From: Methylocystis sp. KS32 | Lineage (GTDB): Bacteria; Pseudomonadota; Alphaproteobacteria; Rhizobiales; Beijerinckiaceae | Length of the DNA: 64,000 nt | Direction of reading: 5' to 3' | NCBI GenBank assembly: GCA_002862095.1 | Contig: PHSQ01000002.1 | Location: 620,001 to 684,000, forward strand | Shown: positions 37,410 to 46,610 of the stretch, piece after piece | Layout: every line of letters starts with the position of its first letter | Numbering within the stretch: position 1 is the first letter of the stretch | Translations under genes and position numbers: made by a program | The notes under the pieces: model-generated | Databases searched by the model: none | Seen by the model: only the letters and a program-made list of their open reading frames with translations | Told to the model about the DNA's origin: nothing

Positions 37410-38860
37410 GAAGGATATTCCTGCAATGCCGCCTTTACGGCCGCATGATCGGAGAAGGGGATCGTGACTTGTCCCACGATCTGGCCCGTTTCGTGACCTT
37501 TGCCGGAGACGATGAGGACGTCGCCAGCGCGCAATTGCGAGACGGCGGCGAAAATCGCCTCGCGGCGGTCGCCAATCTCAAAAATTTCGCCGGCGCCGGC
37601 GCCTCTGGCCCCGGCGAGAATCGCCGCGCGGATCGACGCCGGATCCTCGCCGCGCGGATTGTCGTCGGTGACGATGACGACATCGGCGCGGCGGGCGGCG
37701 ATGTCGCCCATCAGCGGCCTTTTCCCGCGGTCGCGGTCGCCGCCGCAGCCGAAAACCACGATGACTCTGCCGCGCGCCAACGGCCGCACCGTCTCCAGAA
37801 CCTTTTCCAGCGCGTCCGGCTTATGGGCGTAATCGACAAAAACCGGCGCGTCGAAGCGTTTGCCGACCAGCTCCAGCCGGCCCGGCGCGCCTTGCAATTT
37901 CTCGAGCGCCGCGAAAACCCGCGCCGGCTCGCCGCCGCAGGCGATGGCCAGCCCCGCCGCGACCAGCGCGTTGGCGGTCTGGAAAGAACCCGCGAGCGGC
38001 AGCTCCAGTTCGTATTCCGCGCCCGCGTAGCTTAGCCGCAGGCCGGTGGACAGCGCGCGGGGCCGCGACGAGACGAGCGTGATCGCTTCGCCCTTCGCCC
38101 CGACGCCGAAGGGTTTGAGCCCGCTCGCCTCGATGACGCCGCGAACCCTCGCCGCGACCTCGCTGTCGGCGTCATAGACCGCGCTGCGCCCCGGCCCCAG
38201 AAGCGTGTCGAACAGGCGCGCCTTCGCCGCGAAATAGTCCTCCATGTCGCGGTGATGGTCGAGATGGTCTCGGGAGAAATTGGTGAAGGCCGCCGCGGCG
38301 AGCCGCACGCCGTCGAGCCGGCGCTGGCCTATGCCGAGCGACGACGCCTCCATCGCGAGATGCGTGACGCCGCGCCCGGCGAGTTCGTCCAGCGTGCGGT
38401 GTAGTTCGACGGGACCGGGCGTCGTCAGCGAGCCGTAATGCGAGCCGGCGTCGTCCACGACGCCGACCGTGCCGAGCGAGGCCGCGCGCAGGCCGAGTTC
38501 AAGCCAAATCTGGCGCAGAAAGGCGACGACGGAGGTCTTGCCGCTGGTGCCGGTCACGGCGGCGATGGTTTCGGGCTGGCGCGGATAGAATCGCGCCGCC
38601 GCGCGCGCCAGCGCGGCGCGAACATCCGCGACGACGACAAGAGGCAGGTCGCATTCCGCCTCGCGCGGCGCAACAACGACCACCGCGCCGCGCGCCTTGG
38701 CGTCGGCGGCGTAGGAAAGTCCGTCCCCGGCGAAACCGGGAATGGCGAAGAAGACGAAGCCCTCGCGAATCGCGCGACTGTCGGCGCCAAGCCCCGCGAC
38801 GTCAATGTCGCGCAAACTGGCGTCCGGCAGCGAATCCGCGAGGAGTTCGAACAGTTTCAT
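37406..38860 (-). CDS. murE: UDP-MurNAc-L-Ala-D-Glu--2,6-diaminopimelate ligase
   Basis: 484 residues from ATG 38860, whose A is the last base of the ftsI TGA; an in-frame TTG precedes it. The P-loop is AAVTGTSGKTSVVAFLRQ. EASSLGIGQRRLDG and NFSRDHLDHH mark the core. The meso-DAP recognition motif is DNPRGEDP, so the stem peptide carries meso-diaminopimelate. Confidence 0.97.
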   Translation of the reverse strand: MKLFELLADSLPDASLRDIDVAGLGADSRAIREGFVFFAIPGFAGDGLSYAADAKARGAVVVVAPREAECDLPLVVVADVRAALARAAARFYPRQPETIAAVTGTSGKTSVVAFLRQIWLELGLRAASLGTVGVVDDAGSHYGSLTTPGPVELHRTLDELAGRGVTHLAMEASSLGIGQRRLDGVRLAAAAFTNFSRDHLDHHRDMEDYFAAKARLFDTLLGPGRSAVYDADSEVAARVRGVIEASGLKPFGVGAKGEAITLVSSRPRALSTGLRLSYAGAEYELELPLAGSFQTANALVAAGLAIACGGEPARVFAALEKLQGAPGRLELVGKRFDAPVFVDYAHKPDALEKVLETVRPLARGRVIVVFGCGGDRDRGKRPLMGDIAARRADVVIVTDDNPRGEDPASIRAAILAGARGAGAGEIFEIGDRREAIFAAVSQLRAGDVLIVSGKGHETGQIVGQVTIPFSDHAAVKAALQEYPS

Positions 38861-40674
38861 CAATGGCCTCCGCCGCCCGTAGCGGGCTGGTTGACGAAGC
38901 CGTAGCCCATTTTGGCGAGCAGCGGGAACGGCTCCTTCGGCGGATCGAAACGCGGCTTGAGATCGAGCATCGGGCCGACGCGCTCGATGATCTTGCCCGT
39001 GACCATTCCGGCGTTGTACGCCGCCGTGGCGTAGCCGCCGGTTTCGGGCAGGCCTTGCGGTTCGTCCATCAGGGTCATGAACAGATATTTCGGCTTATCG
39101 GCGGGCACGACGGCCATGAAAGTGGTGAAGAGGCGATTTTTGGCGTAATGGCCGCCGATCACCTTCTCCGCGGTGCCGGTCTTGCCGCCGACGAAATAGC
39201 CGGGGATGTCGACCTTCCTGGCGGTGCCGATTTCGGCGTTGCGGCGCATCAGATAGCGCATCGCCTCGCTCGTCTCGGGCTTGACGACGCGCGGCGCGTC
39301 TTTCCTCGCTTCTTCCTCGCTGCGCTTCAAGAAGGTCGGGGTGATGAGATAGCCGCCGTTCAACAGCGCCGCGACCGCCATCATCGCCTGAAGCGGCGCG
39401 ACCGCGAGGCCGTGACCGAATGCGATGGTCATTGTGTTGAGCTCGCCCCAGTTCTTCGGCACGATCGGCTCGGCGCTTTCGGGAAGCTCGGTGCGCATGC
39501 GCGTCAACTGGCCCATCTTGCGCAGAAACGCCTTGTGTTTCTCGACCCCCTGCCCCAGCGCCATGCGCGCGGTGCCGACGTTCGACGAATAGGTGAAGAC
39601 TTCCGTCACGTTCAGCGCGCGGTTCTGAGCGTGATAATCGTGAATCTTGAAGCGCCCGAAGGTCAGAGCGCTGCGCGCGTCGAAGCGCGAGTTGAGATTG
39701 ACCTTGCCGCTGTCGAGCGCCATCGCGAGGGTCAGCGCCTTGAAGGTCGAGCCCATCTCGTAGACGCCGACATTGAGCCGGTTGATGAAGTTTTTGTCGG
39801 CGACGTCGGGCGGAATGTTGGGATCGTAATCGGGCAGCGACGCCATCGCGATCACTTCGCCGGTGTTGACGTCCATGATGACGCTGGCGCCGGCCTTGGC
39901 CTTGAAATGCTCGACGCCCTTGGCGAGTTCGTCGCGCAGCGCGTGAGTGGCCTTGATGTCGAGCGAGAGCGTGATCGGCTGCAAATCCTCCGGCGCGAGG
40001 CTGAAGCCCGCGCCGTGAAGATCGGCGAGCCCCTGCCCGTCGATATATTTCTCGATGCCCGCGATGCCGACATTGTCGATATTGGCGAAGCCGAGCACAT
40101 GCGCGCCGAGCGGGCCATTGGGATAGACGCGCTTGTTTTCCGCTAGGAGCCCCACGCCCGGCAGGCCGAGGTGAAACACCTCGTCGCGCTGATGCGGCGT
40201 GACTTCGCGCTTGACCCAGACGAAACCTTTCTTCGAGCCGAGACGGTCGCGAAGCTCCTTGGCGTCGACCTGCGGCAGCGCCGCGGTGAGCAGTTCGGTC
40301 GCCTCGTCCTTGTCGATGAGGCGGCGCGGCTCAGCGAAGACCGACATGGTTTTCACGTCGGTCGCCAGAATCTCGCCGTTGCGGTCGAGCAGATCGGGCC
40401 GCGCGGCGGCCACCGCGTCGGCGGCGGCGCGGCGAAGATTGGTGGGCTCGGGCTTGAAGCCGAGATAGATCAGCCGTCCCCCGATGACGCCGTAGAGACC
40501 GAGAAAGGCGATGGCCACGAGCCTCATGCGCGAGGGGCTGGAGGCGAGGCTGGTGGTGAAGGCTGCCCTGGAGAAGTCGCGCAGCCAGGCGGACGCGCCC
40601 CTCTTCCTCGCGGGCGTCGCCCCGACCTCGCCGGTGGGCGGCGTTTGGTGAATATGGCCTGTGTGCATGGTCAT
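38860..40674 (-). CDS. ftsI: Septal transpeptidase FtsI (penicillin-binding protein 3)
   Basis: 604 residues. A basic cytoplasmic tail of about 45 residues precedes one TM helix (LVAIAFLGLYGVIGGRLIYLG). A dimerisation domain follows, and then the transpeptidase domain with SxxK (GSTFKALTLA), SxN (YSSNVGTA) and KTGT (GGKTGTAEK). It cross-links septal murein with FtsW. ATG 40674 overlaps the ftsL stop (ATGA at 40671-40674); the longer frame to 40941 only re-reads ftsL. Confidence 0.97.
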   Translation of the reverse strand: MTMHTGHIHQTPPTGEVGATPARKRGASAWLRDFSRAAFTTSLASSPSRMRLVAIAFLGLYGVIGGRLIYLGFKPEPTNLRRAAADAVAAARPDLLDRNGEILATDVKTMSVFAEPRRLIDKDEATELLTAALPQVDAKELRDRLGSKKGFVWVKREVTPHQRDEVFHLGLPGVGLLAENKRVYPNGPLGAHVLGFANIDNVGIAGIEKYIDGQGLADLHGAGFSLAPEDLQPITLSLDIKATHALRDELAKGVEHFKAKAGASVIMDVNTGEVIAMASLPDYDPNIPPDVADKNFINRLNVGVYEMGSTFKALTLAMALDSGKVNLNSRFDARSALTFGRFKIHDYHAQNRALNVTEVFTYSSNVGTARMALGQGVEKHKAFLRKMGQLTRMRTELPESAEPIVPKNWGELNTMTIAFGHGLAVAPLQAMMAVAALLNGGYLITPTFLKRSEEEARKDAPRVVKPETSEAMRYLMRRNAEIGTARKVDIPGYFVGGKTGTAEKVIGGHYAKNRLFTTFMAVVPADKPKYLFMTLMDEPQGLPETGGYATAAYNAGMVTGKIIERVGPMLDLKPRFDPPKEPFPLLAKMGYGFVNQPATGGGGH

Positions 40675-41102
40675 CTTTGACGCCCCGCTACCTGCGGCTT
40701 TGTGCTTCCCCTGGAGGCCTGCGCGCCACCCTTCGGCGTCGTCGGCGCGGCGCTCGCGTCGGCGGGCGGCGTGCTGGCGAGGCCGAGCATGTCGATCTCC
40801 TTGCCGATGGCGTCGACATGCCCCGCGCGCTCGGGCAGGGCTCGCGCCGCGACGACCTTGTCCACGGTCAGCGGTTGAAGATCGGGAAGATAGCGGTCCG
40901 CAAGTTGCTGAATGCGCTCGGGCCGGGTGAGAAAGGCCCATTCCGCGCGGAGCACGCCGATGGCGTCGTGCTCGGCCTTGATTTCGAGTTTGGTCTTGGC
41001 GATCTGCTCGGAGCGATAGCTGGTCTGATATTTGATCGAATAGGCGTAAACCGCCGAGCCGATCAACGCCAGAATCGCGGCGATATTGAGAAAGCGCAAC
41101 AT
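40671..41102 (-). CDS. ftsL: Cell division protein FtsL
   Basis: 143 residues. One TM helix (LNIAAILALIGSAVYAYSI) is followed by a short coiled-coil-like segment (EQIAKTKLEIKAEHDAIGVLRAEWAFL in two halves), then a Pro/Ala/Thr-rich tail. This is the alphaproteobacterial FtsL layout. It lies directly between rsmH (one base apart) and ftsI. Confidence 0.9.
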   Translation of the reverse strand: MLRFLNIAAILALIGSAVYAYSIKYQTSYRSEQIAKTKLEIKAEHDAIGVLRAEWAFLTRPERIQQLADRYLPDLQPLTVDKVVAARALPERAGHVDAIGKEIDMLGLASTPPADASAAPTTPKGGAQASRGSTKPQVAGRQR

Positions 41103-42113
41103 CTATTCGCCTCTCCCCATGTTTTGGGACGGCAGGCGCGCAAGGCGCAGCAATTTGTCTTCGGCCGCGCGCGCCGGAGCGCTCGTGCGCAGGCCAAAGC
41201 GCAGTTTCGCCGAGCGCGCGCGCGGATTGGCGGCGATTTCCTCGGCGCCCGGCGCGACGGGCTGGCGCCCTTTGCAGATGAAGGTCGCGGGCGGCGGCGC
41301 GCTTTCGCCAGGAAGCCGGCGCGAGCCGGTTTCGCCGCGCCCGCCCCGCTCGCTGAAGAACAGCTTCACGATGCGATCCTCGAGCGAATGGAAGGTCACG
41401 ACCGCGAGCGCCCCGCCCGCGCGAAGCGCGCGCTCCGCCGCATGGAGCGCGGCGACAAGCTCGGAAAGCTCGTCATTGACGGCGATGCGCAGCGCCTGAA
41501 AACTCCGGGTCGCGGGGTGAATCTCGCCTGGCCGGCCGGGCGCGACGCGCTCGATCATCGAGGCGAGCTGGCGCGTTGAGGCGAAAGGCGTCGTGTTTCG
41601 ATCGTGGACGATGGCGCGGGCGAGGCGGCGCGAGGCGCGTTCTTCCCCGAAATAATAGAGAATATCGGCGATTTCTTCCTCGCTCGCCTCGTTCACGATG
41701 TCGGCGGCGCTGCGGCCCCGCCCTTCCATCCGCATATCGAGCGGCCCGTCGCCGCGAAAGGAAAAACCGCGCTCCGCCTCGTCGAACTGCATCGAGGAGA
41801 CGCCGATGTCGAACACGGCGCCGTCGAGCGGCAGAAAGCCTCGCGCCGCCGCGATCTCTTCCAATTGCGAGAAGCGAGCCTCGGCCAGCGTGAGCCGGCC
41901 CTGGCTGGCCTCCGCCAGCGCGAAGCCTTGGCGGATCGCGGTCGGGTCGCGGTCGAGCGCGAGCACATGGGTTCCGGGAATGTCGAGAATCGCGCGGCTA
42001 TAGCCCCCCGCGCCAAAAGTGCCGTCGAGATAGCGCCCGCCCGCGCGGGGCGCCAGCGCCGCGACCGCCTCGCGCATCAGTACCGGAACATGGCGGGCGT
42101 CGGCGCCGGTCAT
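41103..42113 (-). CDS. rsmH: 16S rRNA (cytosine-1402-N4)-methyltransferase RsmH
   Basis: 336 residues. The SAM-binding [19 protein letters not shown] and [21 protein letters not shown] regions are conserved, with a C-terminal [13 protein letters not shown] segment. It is normally the first or second gene of the dcw cluster. ATG 42113 is preceded by AGGAG at seven bases; the frame beyond it runs through a REP element and a tandem repeat and is not coding. No mraZ gene is found upstream. Confidence 0.96.
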   Translation of the reverse strand: MTGADARHVPVLMREAVAALAPRAGGRYLDGTFGAGGYSRAILDIPGTHVLALDRDPTAIRQGFALAEASQGRLTLAEARFSQLEEIAAARGFLPLDGAVFDIGVSSMQFDEAERGFSFRGDGPLDMRMEGRGRSAADIVNEASEEEIADILYYFGEERASRRLARAIVHDRNTTPFASTRQLASMIERVAPGRPGEIHPATRSFQALRIAVNDELSELVAALHAAERALRAGGALAVVTFHSLEDRIVKLFFSERGGRGETGSRRLPGESAPPPATFICKGRQPVAPGAEEIAANPRARSAKLRFGLRTSAPARAAEDKLLRLARLPSQNMGRGE

Positions 42114-42221
42114 GACATTGCTCCTTGCGAACCCAGCGCCGCCCGCGCTTGCCAAAGGCAGCCTCGCGCCGCTTCCTAATTCTACCGCGTCACGAAGCGG
42201 CCTGGGGCCGGTCCAACGCCC

Positions 42222-42302
42222 ATCATTGCGACCGGAGCGAAGCAATCCAGAGCTGCGCCACCCCCCCTTGATGGCTGCGTCGCTTCGTTCCTCGCGATGA
42301 CG
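42222..42302. repeat. REP-like inverted repeat, copy 5
   Basis: ATCATTGCGACCGGAGCGAA on the left and CTCGCGATGACG on the right. It is more diverged than other copies and lacks the internal CTGGATTGC arm. Confidence 0.65.
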
Positions 42303-42341
42303 AATCCGCCGCCAAATTCGTTCATGACGCGCCTGAACCAA

Positions 42342-42423
42342 AGTCGCGGCGAGTTTCGCTTGCGCGCCGCTTCCTAAAGTCGCGGCGAGTTTCGCTTGCG
42401 CGCCGCTTCCTAAAGTCGCGGCG
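42342..42423. repeat. 36-bp tandem repeat upstream of rsmH, 2.3 copies
   Basis: Copies at 42342-42377 and 42378-42413 look identical, with a partial third at 42414-42423. The unit starts AGTCGCGGCGAGTTTCGCTT and ends CGCTTCCTAA. It has the same period as the repeat inside the ABC ATPase gene and shares short blocks with it (AAGTCGCG, TTTCG, GCGCCGC). Confidence 0.9.
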
Positions 42424-42605
42424 CTGGAACTCCCAAATAGCGGCGGGGCGTTGAGGGGCACGATAAAGCCAAAGGGGCGTCGAAACGAAAACGGCTGCCG
42501 CCGCGCCAATTCGGCAACCATGCCCCATTAAGCTTTGTTAGTGTTAAGACCGGGTTTACAGGGCGCGGAGAAAGCCGCGGACCCCAAGCCAGCGGAGGCG
42601 CCGGA

Positions 42606-43007
42606 ATGTCGAGAATTAGCCCTTCCCGGCGGATCAGCGTCGCGCTCGCCCTACCGTTTTTCCTCGCCAGCGCCGCCCTCGGCGAACCCATTTCGCTGCG
42701 CCTCGCACCGGGCGCGCGCGGGGAGATCGCGCTGGAGGAGACCCCCTCGACCGGCTACGTCTGGCGCATGGACGTGGCGACGAGCGTGAACATGAAAATC
42801 CTCGGGATCGAGAATCTGGGCTTTTTGCGGCCAGCGGGCCCGGAAGCCGCGCCCGCCCGCATAGGCGCTCCCGGCGTCCACAAATGGGCGGTCAAGGCGC
42901 TGGCGCCTGGAAGCGCGAAAGTCCTGTTCGTGCTGGAGCGCCCCTTCGAGAATCGCAAGCGGCCGGTCAGGATGCAGGACGTGGATGTGACGGTGGAGAG
43001 CCGTTAA
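42606..43007 (+). CDS. Chagasin-type protease inhibitor (family I42-like)
   Basis: 133 residues with a signal peptide (VALALPFFLASAALG). The three inhibitor loops of the I42 family are recognisable: PSTGYVW (usually NPTTGY), a Gly-rich GAPGVHKW region (usually GxGG) and ERPFE (usually RPW/F). Such proteins inhibit papain-like cysteine proteases in the periplasm. ATG 42606 is preceded by GGAGG about nine bases away. The gene stands alone between the dcw cluster and the AT-rich island. Confidence 0.78.
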   Translation: MSRISPSRRISVALALPFFLASAALGEPISLRLAPGARGEIALEETPSTGYVWRMDVATSVNMKILGIENLGFLRPAGPEAAPARIGAPGVHKWAVKALAPGSAKVLFVLERPFENRKRPVRMQDVDVTVESR

Positions 43008-43046
43008 GCCGGTCTGTGCACCCGCTATGGCTCTCTGGGGAGAGAC

Positions 43047-43727
43047 CTATGCAACCGTGCCATCATTTGAACTATCAACGCAGGTCAATAGGCGACATAT
43101 TCCGTCGCGGAACTTGCCGAAACTTGGAGACAGGTTGCGATCTGGTTCAAGGCGGGGAGCGATTTTATCCGCCCACTCGTGTTTGATTTGGCCTGGCAAC
43201 GGCCAACCCGTTCTCTTTATCGCCGCCGCTCCACCAGGGTGAATTGCGTCTGCAAGCAACTCCCAAGTATCGCAAAGGCTGTCTTGGCTATATCGATTTA
43301 AAACTCTCGTATCAGCTCGTGGATATGCGTTGAGCAAAGCCGCGCGGTCACCTAAATACCACGCCTCGATCTCCTCAATCGCCAATCGGAATAATGTCTT
43401 CTTAGGTGCGGGATTACAACGCGCCAAGAGGTCGTTGAGCTCTATTAGTAATTGGGCGCAATTGCGTTTGTCTGTATCCAACACCACGACGACCGCATCG
43501 ACACCGGGAGTCCGCCCGTAACCCTGCAAAATGCGTGGCAACTGGTCAAGCAAGATGCGCTTCGACGGGTCCATATCCGAATTTAATTTGCTTGGTATCC
43601 GGCCAACTCCTTTGTAGGCGTGGATACGCCAAGTATGTAGCGTACCCTGATCGCCTATTAATTTGGGTAATATCATACTCAGAAATTTTTCCCCGGAGCT
43701 ATCTTCCACCAGAATCTCGATGTGCAT
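43047..43727 (-). CDS. DUF4276 family protein, TOPRIM-like, partner of the AAA ATPase
   Basis: 226 residues. The N-terminus IEILVEDSSGEKFL has the conserved acidic residue, and the DAVVVVLDTDKRNC segment gives a TOPRIM-like DxD pattern. The central FRLAIEEIEAWYLGD and C-terminal FGKFRDGI segments are characteristic of DUF4276. The family's activity is unproven; a nuclease role is inferred from the fold. GAGGTGAAT precedes the ATG at 43727, which lies two bases after the ATPase stop, so the pair is co-translated. GC content is clearly lower than in neighbouring genes, suggesting acquisition. Confidence 0.82.
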   Translation of the reverse strand: MHIEILVEDSSGEKFLSMILPKLIGDQGTLHTWRIHAYKGVGRIPSKLNSDMDPSKRILLDQLPRILQGYGRTPGVDAVVVVLDTDKRNCAQLLIELNDLLARCNPAPKKTLFRLAIEEIEAWYLGDRAALLNAYPRADTRVLNRYSQDSLCDTWELLADAIHPGGAAAIKRTGWPLPGQIKHEWADKIAPRLEPDRNLSPSFGKFRDGICRLLTCVDSSNDGTVA

Positions 43728-43729
43728 AT

Positions 43730-44959
43730 TCACCTCGCATCGAGATAGTTGCTGTACCAAAGCCCTCCGAGAGGAAGACCCTCGTCCACAAGGTTCTTGA
43801 CAATATCAATTTCCGAAACTCGTCGAATAGTAGAAAAACCATCCACGCCTTTTTCCAATATCCATACCTCCTTTGGAGACAGCGCATCCACGAAATAAGG
43901 TTGATGCGTGGTCACGAATATTTGCGGAGCATTTTTCTTTCCAGTAGCGTGTTCACGAAACTCCTGCGCCAAGGTTTCAAGCAATTTATGGTACAATCCA
44001 TTTTCAGGTTCTTCAATGCAGATAAAGGGCGGAGGCTCTGGATCTTCTAACAAAAGTAGATAAGCAAAAATCTTGAGTGTCCCATCTGACATTTGCTGGG
44101 CGAAGAATGGATCGGAAAATGCGCCATCATTAAATCGCAGCAGCACACGCTTGTCAGCTGTAACTTCAGTATCGATCTTTGCAATTCCAGGAATCTTACC
44201 CGCAATGCGTGCAAGTATACTTTTAAATTTGTCTTTATGTTCTCGTTCCATGAACTGAACGACATTGCCGATATTGTCGCCGTGGACATTCAAATGGCGC
44301 TGCGGCCCCGCAGTAGGCAAGCTACGAGCAGCGTCAGGATAAAAATAGGATAAGTACCAGCCCTTTAAAAAGTCACGAAAGCGCTTGATCCGCGGATGCT
44401 CCTTCAACGTACCTAAAGTCGCAACTCCTAATTGCCTTGAATCGGTCAGTTCAACTTGTGCCCGTGTATTGTCTTCCCCACCTTCGATCTCCAAGGCCTC
44501 TTCTCCGGCCCAAACAAGCCCCTTCCCGTGATTCAAGCGCAAAAACGGAAATGGTTGGCCATGCTTCTGTCCCTTGCGTCTCTGCTTTAGAGCTTCCGTC
44601 GCCACAAAAGGCCGGCCGGACTTATCAATATCGATGGAAAGCTCATAAGTAATAGGACGTTCTTGTGGAGCTTCGCGATAGTATATTTCGAAGCCGATTG
44701 GCCCGTCTACTCCCTTAGAGCGCAAGCGCTCTATTCCGCCTCGTCCCTTCATGTCGCAAGCTGTTTCCACATCCGTCGCCAGGCAATCAGATACGAACCC
44801 AAAAGCGTCGAATAGCGAACTTTTGCCTGCACCGTTCTTACCAATGACCACGGTAAAGGGCGTCAACGGCTCCGCTAGGCTCTGGCCCGAGAGCTTGCCA
44901 AGCGTCACGTCACTCAAAGCGCGGAAATTTCGGACTCGAAAGCCCTCGATAACAGCCAT
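43730..44959 (-). CDS. AAA-family ATPase (RecF/OLD-like), candidate defence ATPase
   Basis: 409 residues. The N-terminus IEGFRVRNFRALSDVTLG is typical of RecF/SMC-like AAA_21 ATPases. Walker A is VVIGKNGAGKSSLFDAFGF, the signature-like QMSDGTLKIFAYLL follows, and Walker B is PFICIEEPENGLYH, with ITTHQP-like FVTTHQPYFVDAL after it. There is no fused TOPRIM domain; the adjacent DUF4276 protein probably supplies it. GGGAGAAAGCTGA precedes the ATG. AT-rich codons and a flanking insertion sequence mark it as transferred. Pairs of such ATPases with TOPRIM-like proteins occur in anti-phage systems (for example PARIS, OLD/Gabija), so a defence role is inferred. Confidence 0.85.
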   Translation of the reverse strand: MAVIEGFRVRNFRALSDVTLGKLSGQSLAEPLTPFTVVIGKNGAGKSSLFDAFGFVSDCLATDVETACDMKGRGGIERLRSKGVDGPIGFEIYYREAPQERPITYELSIDIDKSGRPFVATEALKQRRKGQKHGQPFPFLRLNHGKGLVWAGEEALEIEGGEDNTRAQVELTDSRQLGVATLGTLKEHPRIKRFRDFLKGWYLSYFYPDAARSLPTAGPQRHLNVHGDNIGNVVQFMEREHKDKFKSILARIAGKIPGIAKIDTEVTADKRVLLRFNDGAFSDPFFAQQMSDGTLKIFAYLLLLEDPEPPPFICIEEPENGLYHKLLETLAQEFREHATGKKNAPQIFVTTHQPYFVDALSPKEVWILEKGVDGFSTIRRVSEIDIVKNLVDEGLPLGGLWYSNYLDAR

Positions 44960-45163
44960 TCAGCTTTCTCCCGGCGGGACAGTCTCTTTGCCTCGACGTG
45001 ACATACTTCGGCATTTGTTGGAATGCTGAAGAAGCATAGATCGACAATGAAGGTTGAATCAGACTAATTGGCTAAGTGATGCGCTCTAACAGCAACAAAA
45101 GCAACTTTCTCTTTGAGGCATAACCTCCGAGCTACATCTCAAAATTGAAAATACACACTCTAA

Positions 45164-46098
45164 GTGTCTGTCCGAGCAGAAGTTGAGTCGAATGAGTCTT
45201 TTATGATTCGATGTGGCGGCCTGATTCTCGAAGGGGTCGCCGATGTGGACGAACGAAAATCGCGCGCGCTACGACCGTAGCGGTCTGCGTTATCCCAGCG
45301 ACGTCACGGACGCGGAGTGGGCATTGATCGCCCCCTTGATCCCGCCGGCAAAGCGCGGCGGCGGCAAGCGCAGGGTGGACATGCGGCAGGTCGTGAACGG
45401 ACTCATGTATGTTCTCTCGACGGGCTGTCAGTGGCGCGCGATCCCGAAGGATTTGCCGCCCAAGAGCACAGTTTACGGCTATTTCGACCTTTGGACCTAT
45501 GACGGCACGCTCGATCGTCTCCACCACGCGCTTTACGTGAAGTGTCGCGAGGCCGCCGGGCGTGACGCCAGCCCGACCGCCGCCGTCATCGACAGCCAGA
45601 GCGTGAAAGCGGCGGAAAAAGGGGGCGCTGCATTGATCCGCACGGCTATGATGCGGGCAAGAAGATCAACGGCAAGAAGCGGCATATTCTCGTCGACACG
45701 ATAGGCCTGCTGCTTCATGCGATCGTTCATCCGGCCGACATTCAGGATCGAGACGGCGGCGTTCTTGTTCTGCGCACAATGTTTGGGAGATTTCCGTTTC
45801 TGCAAAAGCTGTTCGCCGATGGCGGATATCAGGGACCAATCTTTTGCGAGGCGCAGAAGAAAGCTTTGCCAAGCCTCGTGACGGAAATCGTCAAGCGTTC
45901 TGACACAGCGAAAGGCTTCGAGGTCTTGCCAAGGCGGTGGGTCGTCGAACGAACTTTTTCCTGGCTCGGTCGGTGTCGAAGATTGGCTAAGGATTGGGAA
46001 TGCCTCAACCGAAAGGCGCTCGCATTTCTGCGCATCGCCTCAATCCGCCTCATGCTCAGAAAGCTATGCAATCCAACATGATGTTCGCGGACAGACTC
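45164..46098. mobile_element. IS5-family (IS427-like) insertion sequence, about 935 bp
   Basis: Ends are imperfect inverted repeats: left GTGTCTGTCCGAGCA, right (complement) GAGTCTGTCCGCGAA. They are flanked by the triplet TAA on both sides (45161-45163 and 46099-46101), a likely target duplication. It carries one transposase split over two frames. It lies between the AAA gene and the rnpB 3' end. Confidence 0.8.
45243..46081 (+). CDS. IS5-family transposase in two frames
   Basis: The first frame (45243-45704) begins MWTNENRARYDRSGLRYPSD, with the N-terminal DDE-type region DVTDAEWALIAPLIPP and VIDSQSVKAAEKGG. The match to the family then continues in another frame (HGYDAGKKINGKKRHILVD, ADGGYQGPIF, VVERTFSWLGRCRRLAKDWE) to 46081. 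The switch is at AAAAAGGGGG near 45617-45626. Adding one G restores a continuous protein. This may be a programmed frameshift, as in other IS427-group elements, or a mutation. The DDE residues (D in VIDSQ, D in ADGGY, E in VVERTF) are all present. Confidence 0.85.
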
Positions 46099-46180
46099 TA
46101 AGACGTGGGACGCCGGGAGCTTCCAGTGGAACCGATTCGGAGGGCGACCATCACCTCCAGCCAAGGAATAAGGAATAAAG

Positions 46181-46577
<397 letters not shown>

Positions 46578-46581
46578 TTTT

Positions 46582-46610
46582 GGGATAGGGAGACGAAGCG
46601 GCAAGGTCAA
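46582..46610 (-). promoter_or_regulatory. Promoter of rnpB
   Basis: On the minus strand TTGACC (46610-46605) is followed after 17 bases by TATCCC (46587-46582). This places the start about six bases further on, near 46576, just where the P1 stem of RNase P RNA begins. Confidence 0.7.

Larger units (their letters stand above)
42114..42605. other. Repeat-rich region between rsmH and the chagasin-like gene
   Basis: It holds a REP-like element (42222-42302) and a 36-bp tandem repeat (42342-42423). The remaining bases contain no gene I can support; mraZ, often found here, is absent. It should carry divergent promoters for the dcw cluster (leftwards) and for the inhibitor gene (rightwards), but none stands out. 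Confidence 0.5.
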
